Shown here: positions 16,815 through 25,174 of the stretch, piece by piece | Position numbering within the stretch: position 1 is the stretch's first letter | Layout of the letters: the number at the start of each line of letters is the position of its first letter | Assembly: GCF_002742645.2 (NCBI RefSeq) | Contig: NZ_CP033875.1 | Span: 3,884,001-3,948,000, forward strand | Source of the DNA: Caulobacter sp. FWC26 | Lineage (GTDB): Bacteria; Pseudomonadota; Alphaproteobacteria; Caulobacterales; Caulobacteraceae | Reading direction: 5' to 3' | Length of the DNA stretch: 64,000 nucleotides | The notes under the pieces: model-generated | Seen by the model: the letters and a program-made list of their open reading frames with translations, nothing else | What the model was told of the DNA's origin: nothing | Databases searched by the model: none | Made by a program: the position numbers and the translations under genes

Positions 16815-17749
16815 CAGGCGGCCTCGGGTTGCGACGAACGGGATGCGGCCACGCCGCGATAGATGTCTTCCAGAGAGCGCGGCTTGGGCCCCACGGCGAA
16901 CACCGGCGCGCCGCCTGCAACGAGCACGCGAACCAGTTCGGCGGCCGCTTGGTCGAGGTCCTGGCCAGGGCGCAACGCCACCGACAGTCCGCCCTCGAAG
17001 GCGACCGGCGAATGGCCGGCAGCCAGCAGCGCCTGAACGGCGCGCGCGTCATCGCCCGTCCGCAGCAGGATCTCGGGCGCCAGATCAGCCTTCAGTCGTG
17101 ACAGCTCCCCTTCCAGGACTAGCCGCCCGTCATGGACCACCCCGACATGGGTCGCGGTCTGCTCGATCTCGCCCAACAGGTGGCTGGACAGCAGCACGGT
17201 CGCGCCGGTCCGCTCGGACAGGCTTCTCAGGAACCGGCGCATGTCGGCGATGCCGTCAGGGTCCAGGCCGTTGGTCGGCTCGTCCAGCACCAGGATCGGC
17301 GGCGCGCCCAGCATGGCGCGCGCCAGGCCCAGGCGCTGGCGCATGCCCAGCGAGTAGCCGCCCACCTTACGGTCCGCGTCGGCGCTCATCTCCACGACCT
17401 CCAGCACGCGGTCGATCTCGGCTTTGCGCAGGCCAAGGAGCGTGGCGGTGAGGCCCAGGTTCTCGCGGCCCGTCAGATTGCCATAGAAGCCATGCGCCTC
17501 CAGCAGCGCACCGACCTGCCGAGCCGCGCCGATGCGGTCGCGGGCGACGTCGATCCCGTTGACCCTCACCGCCCCTGCGTTGGGCCGGATCAGACCCAGG
17601 ATCATTCTCAGGGTCGTGGTCTTGCCCGCGCCGTTGCGGCCCAGGAAACCGTAAACCGCCCGCTCGGGCACGGTCATCGACAGGTCTTCGACCGCGAGGC
17701 GCGCGCCGAAACGACGGGATAGGCCTCGGGTCTCGATAGCGGCGGACAT
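16814..17749 (-). CDS. ABC transporter ATP-binding protein
   Basis: A 311-residue ATPase. Walker A GRNGAGKTTTLRMILGL, signature YSLGMRQRLGLARAML, Walker B ILVLDEPTNGLDPDG and H-loop LLSSHLLGEIE are all present. The C-terminal 90 residues form the extra domain of drug/bacitracin-type ATPases (BcrA/CcmA-like). It pairs with the overlapping permease. Its promoter faces a divergent DUF2975-HTH pair across a 99-bp gap with two matching palindromic operators. Confidence 0.92.
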   Translation of the reverse strand: MSAAIETRGLSRRFGARLAVEDLSMTVPERAVYGFLGRNGAGKTTTLRMILGLIRPNAGAVRVNGIDVARDRIGAARQVGALLEAHGFYGNLTGRENLGLTATLLGLRKAEIDRVLEVVEMSADADRKVGGYSLGMRQRLGLARAMLGAPPILVLDEPTNGLDPDGIADMRRFLRSLSERTGATVLLSSHLLGEIEQTATHVGVVHDGRLVLEGELSRLKADLAPEILLRTGDDARAVQALLAAGHSPVAFEGGLSVALRPGQDLDQAAAELVRVLVAGGAPVFAVGPKPRSLEDIYRGVAASRSSQPEAA

Positions 17750-17766
17750 TGGCGGCGCTCACGAAA

Positions 17767-17784
17767 TTTAAGTTAGAGATAAAG
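17767..17784. promoter_or_regulatory. Operator-like repeat, distal half
   Basis: The 18-mer TTTAAGTTAGAGATAAAG matches the second copy at 17801 in 13 of 18 positions, including both ends. The pair is 34 bp apart, about three helical turns, in the gap between divergent genes. Confidence 0.5.
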
Positions 17785-17798
17785 TTGCGGAGCCGCGA

Positions 17799-17819
17799 TC
17801 TTTAAGTCAAGATTAAAGA
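17799..17819. promoter_or_regulatory. Perfect palindrome, putative HTH operator
   Basis: TCTTTAA and TTAAAGA arms (7 bp, perfect) flank a 7-bp spacer, centred in the divergent promoter region. A likely binding site for the small HTH protein encoded at 18349, which would then control its own operon and the ABC transporter. Confidence 0.55.
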
Positions 17820-17848
17820 CAAGACAGGTTCCCAACCCGCCGTAGATC

Positions 17849-18349
17849 ATGACCCAGACCGAAATCCTCGCCTTCCGCCGCCGCTGCCGTCAGTTCCGCT
17901 GGCTGGCGATGTTCATGGTGATCAGCGTCGGGCTGCTGATGGCGCTGATGGCGTGGATCGCGCCGATCCTCATCGCTCTAGTCAAGGGCCGCCCTCTGCA
18001 GTGGGGCTCCATGGCGGCCATGACCGTCTGGAACCTGCCGGTCGCCTGCTACCTGTTCGCCGTCTGGACGATCGGGAGCACGCTCGGCGAACTGGCCAAG
18101 GGCCGGCTGATTCAGGCCGCCCTGCCGCCCGCCCTTCGACGGGTGGGGATCGCTTTGGGTCTTGGCGGTCTGACCAGCGTCTTCGTCGTCAGCAATCTGA
18201 TGCGTTTGATCGGACAGGCAAAGGGCGGCTATCTGCACTTTGACGTCGCGGCGATGACCCTGGGCATGATCGGCGGCGCGCTGTTCCTGCTGGGGCGCGT
18301 GATGGACCAGGCCCTGGCGGCCCAGGCCGAACTCGACGAGATGATCTGA
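17849..18349 (+). CDS. DUF2975-like membrane protein
   Basis: A 166-residue membrane protein with four hydrophobic segments (WLAMFMVISVGLLMALMAW, VTMTVWNLPVAC-like, LGGLTSVFVVSN, MIGGALFLLGRV). The topology and the downstream YozG-type HTH gene are the usual pairing for DUF2975 proteins. Its function is unknown; such pairs may form a sensor module in which the membrane protein controls the regulator. The next gene starts in its stop codon (TGATG overlap). Confidence 0.78.
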   Translation: MTQTEILAFRRRCRQFRWLAMFMVISVGLLMALMAWIAPILIALVKGRPLQWGSMAAMTVWNLPVACYLFAVWTIGSTLGELAKGRLIQAALPPALRRVGIALGLGGLTSVFVVSNLMRLIGQAKGGYLHFDVAAMTLGMIGGALFLLGRVMDQALAAQAELDEMI

Positions 18350-18588
18350 TGCCCGTGCGCGTCACGCTAGACGCCCTGATCGTGGCCAAGGGCCTGAAGG
18401 CCCGCGACCTGGCGGCCGAGGTCGGGCTCAGCGAAACCCAGCTGTCGCTGTTCAGGTCCGGCAAGGTGAAGGGGATTCGTTTCCGCACCCTGGCCCGCCT
18501 CTGCGCGGCCCTGGACTGCAAGCCCGGCGATCTTCTGGACTACGACTTCGACGCCGACGACCTGAGCGCCCCTGACGACGCCAACTAG
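18349..18588 (+). CDS. Small HTH regulator (XRE/YozG type)
   Basis: A 79-residue one-domain helix-turn-helix protein. The HTH core is GLKARDLAAEVGLSETQLSLFRSGK, followed by IRFRTLARLCAALDCKPGDLLDYDF, the usual Cro/C1 ending of YozG-like regulators. It is translationally coupled to the DUF2975 gene and probably binds the palindromes upstream of the pair. Its end overlaps the purK end by 4 bases (convergent). Confidence 0.9.
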   Translation: MPVRVTLDALIVAKGLKARDLAAEVGLSETQLSLFRSGKVKGIRFRTLARLCAALDCKPGDLLDYDFDADDLSAPDDAN

Positions 18589-19670
18589 TCCCGCAGCGGT
18601 CGCAGTCGATTGACGTGACCCATCTTGCGGCCGGGGCGCGCCTCGCCCTTGCCGTACAGGTGCACGCGGGTCTCGGGTTCGGCGGCCAGCTTCTTCCAGG
18701 CGTCGACATCGGCGCCCAGGAGGTTGGTCATCTCGACATGGTGATGCGGCGCCGTGGGACCCAAGGGCCAGCCGGCGACGGCGCGGATGTGCTGCTCGAA
18801 CTGGTCGACCTCGCAGCCGTCCTGGGTCCAGTGGCCGGTGTTGTGGACGCGAGGCGCGAACTCGTTGACCAGCAGCTTGCCGCCCGAAAGCTCGAACAGC
18901 TCGACGCCTATGACGCCCACATAGTCGAGCGCGGTGAGGATCTTGGCCACGATCGACTCGGCCTGGTCTCGCGTGGCCGGCGTGATCTTGGCCGGCGCGA
19001 CGGTGCGGCGCAGGACTCCGCCTTCGTGGTGGTTCTCGCTGACCGGATAGCAGGCGATTTCGCCGTCGCGGCCGCGCGCGGCGATGACCGACAGTTCGCG
19101 ACCAAAGTCGGCGGGCGCTTCGAGGATCGCCGGCTGGCGGCCGATCTTGTCAAAGGCGGCCTCCGCGTCGCCGGCCTTCTGGATCCAGGCCTGCCCCTTG
19201 CCATCGTAACCCTCGCGGCGGGTCTTGAGCAGGGACGGCGCGCCGATGCGGGCGACGGCCTCGGCGAGGCTCTCGCTGTCGTGGACGGCGGCGAAGGCCA
19301 CGGTCGGCACGCCGATCTCGGCCATGAAGGTCTTTTCCGCGACCCGATCCTGTGCGGCGGCCAGGGCCTTGGAGCCCGGCGAGACCATGGCCCCCAGCGC
19401 GGTCAGTTCCGAGACGGTGTCGGCGGGGACGTTCTCGAATTCGTAGGTGACGACGTCGCAGGCTTCGGCCAGGCGCTTGAGCGCCCAGCGGTCGTCATAG
19501 GCGGCGACGATCTGGCGGGCGGCGACACGGCCGGCGGGCGAGCCTTCCTCGGGGTCCTGGATCACGACGTCGAACCCGAGGCGCGCGGCGGCCAGGGCCA
19601 GCATGCGCCCCAGCTGTCCCCCGCCGAGGACGCCGATGGTGGAACCGGGAACCAGGGGGAACGAAGCCAT
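18585..19670 (-). CDS. purK: 5-(carboxyamino)imidazole ribonucleotide synthase
   Basis: A 361-residue ATP-grasp enzyme. The N-terminal nucleotide-binding part starts TIGVLGGGQLGRMLALAA. The ATP-grasp core has SLLKTRREGYDGKGQ and ILEAPADFGRELSVIAARG, and NEFAPRVHNTGHWTQDGCEVDQFEQHIRAV closes the site. It converts AIR, ATP and bicarbonate to N5-CAIR in purine synthesis. It lies 5 bp downstream of purE in one operon. Confidence 0.97.
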   Translation of the reverse strand: MASFPLVPGSTIGVLGGGQLGRMLALAAARLGFDVVIQDPEEGSPAGRVAARQIVAAYDDRWALKRLAEACDVVTYEFENVPADTVSELTALGAMVSPGSKALAAAQDRVAEKTFMAEIGVPTVAFAAVHDSESLAEAVARIGAPSLLKTRREGYDGKGQAWIQKAGDAEAAFDKIGRQPAILEAPADFGRELSVIAARGRDGEIACYPVSENHHEGGVLRRTVAPAKITPATRDQAESIVAKILTALDYVGVIGVELFELSGGKLLVNEFAPRVHNTGHWTQDGCEVDQFEQHIRAVAGWPLGPTAPHHHVEMTNLLGADVDAWKKLAAEPETRVHLYGKGEARPGRKMGHVNRLRPLRD

Positions 19671-19675
19671 CGTGA

Positions 19676-20167
19676 TCAGTCCTCGACGCTCTCGGCGACG
19701 CTGTCGGTCTGGGCGGCGCGGAAGGCCGCCAGGCGCTCGCCCAGGGCCGCATCGGAAAGGGCTAGGATCTGGGCCGCGAGCAGCCCGGCGTTCTTGGCGC
19801 CCGCCTCGCCGATGGCCAGGGTGGCGACAGGCACGCCGCCCGGCATCTGCACGATCGACAGCAAGCTATCGAGCCCGCTCAGCGCCTTGGACTGCACCGG
19901 CACGCCCAGCACGGGAAGGTTGGTCATCGAGGCCGCCATGCCCGGCAGGTGCGCGGCGCCGCCGGCGCCGGCGATGATCACCTTGTAGCCCGCCTTCTCC
20001 GCGCCCGTGGCGAAATCGAACAGGCGCTGGGGCGTGCGGTGGGCCGAAACCACCTTGGCCTCCCAGGCCACGCCCAGGCTGTCCAGCGCGTCGGCCGCGC
20101 CCTTCATGGTCGGCCAGTCCGAGCGGCTGCCCATGATGATCGCGACAGGCGGCGTGGTCGAAGGCAT
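19676..20167 (-). CDS. purE: N5-CAIR mutase
   Basis: A 163-residue class I PurE. It has [44 protein letters not shown] and [26 protein letters not shown], the ordered active-site motifs. It rearranges N5-CAIR to CAIR as the step after PurK. First gene of the purEK operon. The 230-bp region upstream, shared with dgcA, holds the promoters of both. Confidence 0.97.
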   Translation of the reverse strand: MPSTTPPVAIIMGSRSDWPTMKGAADALDSLGVAWEAKVVSAHRTPQRLFDFATGAEKAGYKVIIAGAGGAAHLPGMAASMTNLPVLGVPVQSKALSGLDSLLSIVQMPGGVPVATLAIGEAGAKNAGLLAAQILALSDAALGERLAAFRAAQTDSVAESVED

Positions 20168-20354
20168 CGGCGTCGTCCCTTGAACTCGGCGGCGGCGGAT
20201 GAAAGCCGCCCCGTAGGCGGGCCGCCCTCCGCGCGCAAGCCTAAAACGACACGAGCGCGTTCAACTTGGCGTCTGAACATGGGTTTGACAGCATCATGAG
20301 ACGACATGTCCCTGCGACTCTTCGGCGCCCCGATTGCGCCGAACGCCGTTCCCG

Positions 20355-20362
20355 TTAACCAT
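20355..20362 (+). promoter_or_regulatory. TTAACCAT CtrA-type half-site before dgcA
   Basis: Exact TTAACCAT, the extended half-site reported for the cell-cycle regulator CtrA, 35 bp before the dgcA ATG. Only one half-site is seen; the canonical paired TTAA-N7-TTAA is absent. Confidence 0.35.
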
Positions 20363-20396
20363 AGGCGAGCTGTGCCATTCGATTCCCCGTAAGGTC

Positions 20397-21110
20397 ATGA
20401 AGATTTCCGGCGCCCGGACCGAACCTTTCGCCGCCATTCGCAAGCGTGCGCTGGCGCGCGCCGGCGCTCAGGTGACGGCTCGCGAAGTCTCAGCCCCCGA
20501 CAGCGCGGCCTTTCTGGGCCTGACCGAGACCGACCTGACGCCTAAGGTGGTCGAGGCGCTTCAGACCCTGATGAGCGAGATCGAGGACCTGCGGAACGAG
20601 GTCTCGGTGCTCAAGCTGCGCCTGAACGAGGCGCAGGGCCTGGCCGACATGGACGTTCTGACGCCGGTCCTGAACCGGCGCGCCTTTCTGCGCGAGATGA
20701 AGCGGGTGGCTGCTTTCGCCCAGCGCTACGGATCGCCGGCCAGCGTGGTGTTCTTCGACCTGGACGGCTTCAAGAGCGTGAACGACCGCTTTGGCCACGC
20801 CGCCGGCGACGAGGCCCTGAAGGCGGTCGCCAAGCGCCTGCTGGCCAATGTCCGCGAGAGCGACATCGTTGGCCGCATGGGCGGCGACGAGTTCGCGGTG
20901 CTGCTCGCCCAGGCTGACAAGGAAACCGCCCTGGCCAAGGCGCAAAGCCTCGCTGAGGCCGTTCGCGCCGAGCCGGTGGAGTTCGGTGAATGGTCCGCCC
21001 CGCTGCACATCTCGTTTGGCGTCCGCGAGATCGAGCCCGGCGCTGATCCGGAAGAGGCGCTGGCCGAAGCGGATGCGGCGATGTTCCTGCGGAAACGCAA
21101 GAGCGCCTGA
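20397..21110 (+). CDS. dgcA: Diguanylate cyclase DgcA
   Basis: A 237-residue soluble GGDEF protein. Start ATG at 20397 (MKISGARTEPF). Residues about 55-82 form a short coiled coil, then the GGDEF domain: ADMDVLTPVLNRRAF, VVFFDLDGFKSVNDRFGH and the active site GGDEF at residues 162-166. The inhibitory site RESD (153-156, RxxD) sits five residues before GGDEF, so the enzyme should be feedback-inhibited by c-di-GMP, as described for C. crescentus DgcA. There is no sensory domain and no membrane segment. It makes c-di-GMP from two GTP. Confidence 0.92.
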   Translation: MKISGARTEPFAAIRKRALARAGAQVTAREVSAPDSAAFLGLTETDLTPKVVEALQTLMSEIEDLRNEVSVLKLRLNEAQGLADMDVLTPVLNRRAFLREMKRVAAFAQRYGSPASVVFFDLDGFKSVNDRFGHAAGDEALKAVAKRLLANVRESDIVGRMGGDEFAVLLAQADKETALAKAQSLAEAVRAEPVEFGEWSAPLHISFGVREIEPGADPEEALAEADAAMFLRKRKSA

Positions 21111-21252
21111 TCGCGGCGACGCCACCCTCGGCGCCCAAGCCTTGGCCATGACAACCGCCAGGCGTGCGACCTTATCGCACGGGGACTCGCCTGACGTCGG
21201 CACGCTAGTTAGCTTTACGGTTTGTTAAGCATGCGCGCGAGATTTGAGGGTC

Positions 21253-21615
21253 ATGCAACGTATACTGGTCGCCGAAGACGATCCGGTTCTGTCGATGATC
21301 TATGAGATCACTCTGACGGAAGCTGGATTTGACGTCCTGCTCTGCAGCGACGGCCAGGAGGCGTTTGAAGCGCTCAAGTCTTTCAGTCCCGACCTGGTGA
21401 TCACCGACCACACCATGCCGCGGATGAGCGGCGGCGACCTTGTTCGGGCGGTGCGCCGCGACTTGCCGGGCGCCGCCACCCTGATGGCCTCGGCGGTGGA
21501 TCCGCGATTGCTTGAGAATGACCAGCACGCCGACGCGCGCCTGGAAAAGCCCGTGACGCCGGGCCGCCTTCTGCAAACCGTGCGTGAGCTGGAAGCCGCG
21601 CCCCCGCGCGCCTGA
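21253..21615 (+). CDS. Single-domain response regulator
   Basis: A 120-residue CheY-type receiver. Start ATG at 21253 (MQRILVAEDDP); a TTG at 21244 is the alternative. Acid pair E8/D9-D10, phosphoacceptor D52 (LVITDHTMPRMSGG) and a conserved Lys in LEKPVTPG are present. No output domain, so it acts through partner proteins. It follows dgcA by about 140 bp on the same strand with its own leader region. Confidence 0.9.
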   Translation: MQRILVAEDDPVLSMIYEITLTEAGFDVLLCSDGQEAFEALKSFSPDLVITDHTMPRMSGGDLVRAVRRDLPGAATLMASAVDPRLLENDQHADARLEKPVTPGRLLQTVRELEAAPPRA

Positions 21616-21681
21616 CAGAACTTTAAGCTGACCCGACATGCCCCGCCCGCCTAGGGTGAGGTCGCGTTTCGGGGGCTTTCG

Positions 21682-23406
21682 ATGATCGTCAATCGTATTC
21701 TGGCCGCGTCCGTCGCTCTGACGGTGGGGGGCCTTGGCGCGCTGCCGGTCGACGCGGCGTCCCCGCAGCGAAACCTCGACGTCTATCGAGTCTCGCCTTT
21801 GGTCGAGAACGGCAAGATCCAGGCGCTGGCTGTAGAGGTCAGACTTCCCGCCGACGCCGACGGCGAGACGCGGATGCAACTGCCGGCGGAATGGGGCGGC
21901 GGCGAGCGTCTTTGGCGGTTCCTGAAGGACCCCGTCGTGACCGGCGGTCAGCTTTCCCAGCCTGACGAGAAGACGTGGGTGATCACCTCGAAGCCGCGCG
22001 CGCGCCTGACGCTTCGCTATCGGGTCGTCAGCGCCTACGACGGTCCCCCGCCGCCGGACAGCCCCAACTACGGCCAGCCCATCATCGGCCCGGAAGGGTT
22101 CTACGTGATCGGCCACACGATCTTCGCGACGCCCGAGGACCGAGAAACGGACCTGGCGCGCTTTGAATGGGATCCCGCCAGCTCGGCGCTGCAGCTTTCC
22201 ACGGACCTGACGCCGCTGCAGCGGGCGCCCGCTTCGATCTCGCAGCTGGGTCCGAGCGTGCTGATGGCCTACCCGGACACGGTGGAGGCCCGCCGTGACG
22301 TCGGCGGCGCGCCGCTGACCGTGGCCACGCGCGGAACGTTCAGTTTCAGCGCCGAGGCGTTCGCCGACATGGCGGCCCGGTCGATCGGCGCCGTCCGCGC
22401 GTTCTGGGGTGATGGCCGCGCGCCGTTCCTGATCACCCTGGCCGGCCAGCCCGCGCCGCAAGGCTGGACCTCGTATCGCGGCAGCGGACTGGACGACGCC
22501 TTCGCCGTCATCTCCACCCAGAACACCAAGCTCGAGGACTATCGCCTCTTCCTGACGCACGAGTATCTCCACACCTGGATCGCCGAGCGCCTCGGCGGGG
22601 CCATCGACGGCCCCGGCGAGCCGGCCGGCTATTGGTTCAGCGAGGGCTTCACCGATTACTACGCCCGCCGCTTGGCGCTGCGGGCCGGGCTCGTGGACCT
22701 GGAGACCTTCGCCGCCGCATGGAACGAGGCCCTGGACGCCTATGCGACCTCACCGGCGATCGGCGCGAACAACGCGCAGATCGTCGCCGGCTTCTGGAGC
22801 GACAGGGCGGTGCAGAAGCTGCCCTACCAACGCGGGGCGCAACTGGCGGTGCTGCTGGAGAACAGGCTGAAATCCAAGGGCGGGCTGGACCGGGTGATGC
22901 TGGCCCTACGCGATCAAGCGGCCAAGCGGCGCGATACGAGCCGCCGGGTTCCGGCCTCTCAGGCCTTCACCCCGGTCGCCAGAAGCGTGACCGGGGTCGA
23001 TCTCGCCCCCGAGATTGACCGCTATGTAAGCCGGGGCGAGCGCATCCTGCTGCCAGCCGACGCTTTTGGGGGATGCCTGACCGTTGAGACGCTGACGCGC
23101 CCCGCCTATTGGCTGGGCCTCGATCTCGCCGAGACCGACAAGGCCCGAACCCTCGTCGGCGTCGATCCGTCGGGTCCCGCCTACGCGGCGGGCCTGCGCG
23201 AGGGCATGAAGTATCTCGGTCGGCACGGCGGCAAGCCGGGCGACAGCACCGTCGAGGTCGGGCTGGCGATCGAGGAGAACGGCAAGCCGCGCGTGGTCCG
23301 GTTTCTGCCGAAGGGGCCCGGAGAGGTCACTGTGCAACGGATCAAGGTCCCCACAGCGCTCGGGCCCGACGCCCGCGCCGCCTGCGTGAAGGCCGTGGCC
23401 GGCTAG
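21682..23406 (+). CDS. M61-type glycyl aminopeptidase family protein
   Basis: A 574-residue exported protein (signal MIVNRILAASVALTVGGLGALPVDA). The zinc motif HEYLHTW and the downstream WFSEGFTDYYARR (third ligand Glu) place it in the M61/gluzincin aminopeptidase group. The C-terminal 130 residues resemble a degenerate PDZ domain (DPSGPAYAAGLREGMKYLGRHGG), as in M61 proteins. It probably trims peptides in the periplasm; the substrate is unknown. Confidence 0.88.
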   Translation: MIVNRILAASVALTVGGLGALPVDAASPQRNLDVYRVSPLVENGKIQALAVEVRLPADADGETRMQLPAEWGGGERLWRFLKDPVVTGGQLSQPDEKTWVITSKPRARLTLRYRVVSAYDGPPPPDSPNYGQPIIGPEGFYVIGHTIFATPEDRETDLARFEWDPASSALQLSTDLTPLQRAPASISQLGPSVLMAYPDTVEARRDVGGAPLTVATRGTFSFSAEAFADMAARSIGAVRAFWGDGRAPFLITLAGQPAPQGWTSYRGSGLDDAFAVISTQNTKLEDYRLFLTHEYLHTWIAERLGGAIDGPGEPAGYWFSEGFTDYYARRLALRAGLVDLETFAAAWNEALDAYATSPAIGANNAQIVAGFWSDRAVQKLPYQRGAQLAVLLENRLKSKGGLDRVMLALRDQAAKRRDTSRRVPASQAFTPVARSVTGVDLAPEIDRYVSRGERILLPADAFGGCLTVETLTRPAYWLGLDLAETDKARTLVGVDPSGPAYAAGLREGMKYLGRHGGKPGDSTVEVGLAIEENGKPRVVRFLPKGPGEVTVQRIKVPTALGPDARAACVKAVAG

Positions 23407-23637
23407 CTAGGCGATGATGTCCGGGGTCAGCAGGTCTTCGAGCCGGCCGATCTCGTCCTTGAGGACCAGCTTCTTCCGCTTCAGGCGTGCAATCTGCAGC
23501 ATGTCGGGCTGGAAGCGCTCCTCCAGCGCCCGGATCGAGTCGTCGAGGTCCTTATGCTCCTCGCGCAGCTCGGCGAGGCGACGTTCGATCGCGATGTCGG
23601 TATCTTCCGACGGATCATCGTCGTTCATGGACGTCAT
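23407..23637 (-). CDS. DUF465 (YdcH-like) protein
   Basis: A 76-residue, highly charged helical protein with the DUF465 core HKDLDDSIRALEE and LKRKKLVLKDEIGRLE, which forms an antiparallel helical hairpin. The function is unknown. An internal ATG at 23628 is an alternative start. A second DUF465 gene lies 1.3 kb away on the other strand. The 3' end lies next to the M61 gene end (convergent). Confidence 0.88.
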   Translation of the reverse strand: MTSMNDDDPSEDTDIAIERRLAELREEHKDLDDSIRALEERFQPDMLQIARLKRKKLVLKDEIGRLEDLLTPDIIA

Positions 23638-23695
23638 CTCGGTGGGGCCCCTCTGAGGGTCATAGATAGCAAAGGCTGACGAGCGGTAAAGGCGC

Positions 23696-24169
23696 TCACC
23701 GTTGCGACATCTCCAGCGCCGCCGCCAGCTGTTCCAGCGCCGCCCGGCGCGGGGGATCGCCGGACGCCTCGGCAGCCGCGCTGAGGCCGTCGACCAGGCT
23801 TGACGGGGCGGACGGCGGCCCAGCCAGAGCCTCCAGGCTTTCCATCAGGACACGCTCACCTTGCAGCTCCACCGCCTTCACGGCGTCGCGAAAGGCCTCC
23901 TTTGCGACGTCATCGACAGGCGGTCTCGGCGGCTTCAAGGCGCGTCGGACCCCGCGCAGGGGCGCGCCGACCTCGCTGTCCCAGCGGCGCATCAGCCCGG
24001 CGGCGGCCTTGAGGTCGGCTTGCCGCCCCTGCTCGGCCATCCAGGCGGCCCAGAGCAGATACGGCACGTTCTGACCATGACCGTCCTGCAGATTCAGGCA
24101 CGCCTCTGCGACAGGTTGACGCGCATAGGCTCGCAGCGCCCAGTCCCAAAGTCCGAGTGTCGCGCCCAT
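23696..24169 (-). CDS. TIGR02444/DUF2390 family protein
   Basis: A 157-residue helical protein: LWDWALRAYARQPVAEACLNLQDGHGQNVPYLLWAAWMAEQG matches the TIGR02444 N-terminus closely, with LKAAAGLMRRWDSEVGAPLRGVRRALK following. The function is unknown. It sits 4 bp downstream of ubiX in the same direction and may be cotranscribed. Confidence 0.88.
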   Translation of the reverse strand: MGATLGLWDWALRAYARQPVAEACLNLQDGHGQNVPYLLWAAWMAEQGRQADLKAAAGLMRRWDSEVGAPLRGVRRALKPPRPPVDDVAKEAFRDAVKAVELQGERVLMESLEALAGPPSAPSSLVDGLSAAAEASGDPPRRAALEQLAAALEMSQR

Positions 24170-24173
24170 CGCG

Positions 24174-24791
24174 TTAACCTTCCGCCTTGCCGGTGATCGT
24201 TTCCAGGTCTTCGCCCCAACGCTTCACCGGGCGCCAGGCCAGGCCGAAAAGGTCGAGGACGCGCCCCACCGACTGATCGACCATTTCCGCGATCGAGGCG
24301 GGCTTGGCGTAGAGCGCTGGCAGCGGAGGCGCGATCACCGCGCCCATCTCGGCCAGGCTGGTCATGGTGCGCAGATGGCCAAGATGGAACGGCGTCTCGC
24401 GCACCATCAGCACCAGGGTCCGGCGCTCCTTCAGCACGACATCGGCCGCGCGGGTCATCAGCGAAGACGTTACGCCGGTGGCGATTTCGCTCATCGTACG
24501 GACCGAACAGGGCGCGATCAGCATGCCCAGCGTGCGAAACGAGCCCGAGGCGATCGACGCCCCGACATCGGCGGCGCGATGGACGACGTCGGCCTTGGCG
24601 TTGACGTCGGAGACCGAAAGGCCCGTCTCCTGGGCCAGGGTCAGGGCGGCGGACTTGGACATGACAAGGTGGCTCTCGACGCCCAGATCCCGGCAGGCGT
24701 CCAGCGCACGCAGGCCATAGGCGACGCCGGAAGCGCCCGTTATGCCGATCACGAGGCGGGAGCGATCAGCGTTTTTCGAACCGTCCGACAT
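24174..24791 (-). CDS. ubiX: Flavin prenyltransferase UbiX
   Basis: A 205-residue enzyme that prenylates FMN to give the cofactor of UbiD decarboxylases. Motifs: IGITGASGVAYGLRALD (FMN site), VMSKSA, SGSFRTLGMLIAPCSVRTMSEIATGVTSSLMTRAADVVLKERRTLVLMVRETP, and PPLPALYAKPASIAEMVDQSVGRVLDLFGL. It supports ubiquinone synthesis; no ubiD is in the window, though coq9 and a UbiB-type kinase gene are. Confidence 0.96.
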   Translation of the reverse strand: MSDGSKNADRSRLVIGITGASGVAYGLRALDACRDLGVESHLVMSKSAALTLAQETGLSVSDVNAKADVVHRAADVGASIASGSFRTLGMLIAPCSVRTMSEIATGVTSSLMTRAADVVLKERRTLVLMVRETPFHLGHLRTMTSLAEMGAVIAPPLPALYAKPASIAEMVDQSVGRVLDLFGLAWRPVKRWGEDLETITGKAEG

Positions 24792-24920
24792 GGTGAATTT
24801 TTGTCCGTCATGGGAGCAAGCCGCGCCACGTCAAGCGGGGCCGATTGCAATCATATGTGATCTGACAGCGCCGCGCAGCGGGTGTTCACTTTGGTTTCCA
24901 ACAGCAAGGAGCCGAGAGCC

Positions 24921-25094
24921 ATGGCCATCGAATCCCATATCCGCGAGCTTGGGTCCCGTCACGAGAACCTTGACCGCAAGATCCAGGAGGAGACCAATCG
25001 ACCCGGTAGCGACGGAACGGCGCTCAGGGAGCTTAAGCGGCAGAAACTGCGGCTGAAGGAAGAGATCGAGGGCCTCAAGGCCCGAATGCACTAG
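24921..25094 (+). CDS. DUF465 (YdcH-like) protein
   Basis: A 57-residue helical protein. Start ATG at 24921 (MAIESHIRELG) follows AAGGAG at a good distance; the longer reading to 24882 lacks homology. The core SRHENLDRKIQEETNRP and LKRQKLRLKEEIEGLK is the DUF465 hairpin. The function is unknown. A strong terminator follows at 25118. Confidence 0.9.
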   Translation: MAIESHIRELGSRHENLDRKIQEETNRPGSDGTALRELKRQKLRLKEEIEGLKARMH

Positions 25095-25117
25095 CTGCTA
25101 AAGGCAGCCGAAAAACG

Positions 25118-25150
25118 AGAGGCCCCGCTCCGGCAAGGAACGGGGCCTCT
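25118..25150 (+). terminator. Intrinsic terminator of the DUF465 gene
   Basis: AGAGGCCCCG and CGGGGCCTCT form a perfect 10-bp stem, followed by GCTTTTT. It lies 24 bp past the stop and also fits the end of trcR on the other strand. Confidence 0.9.
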
Positions 25151-25174
25151 GCTTTTTCTGCGAGGCGCGGAGGC

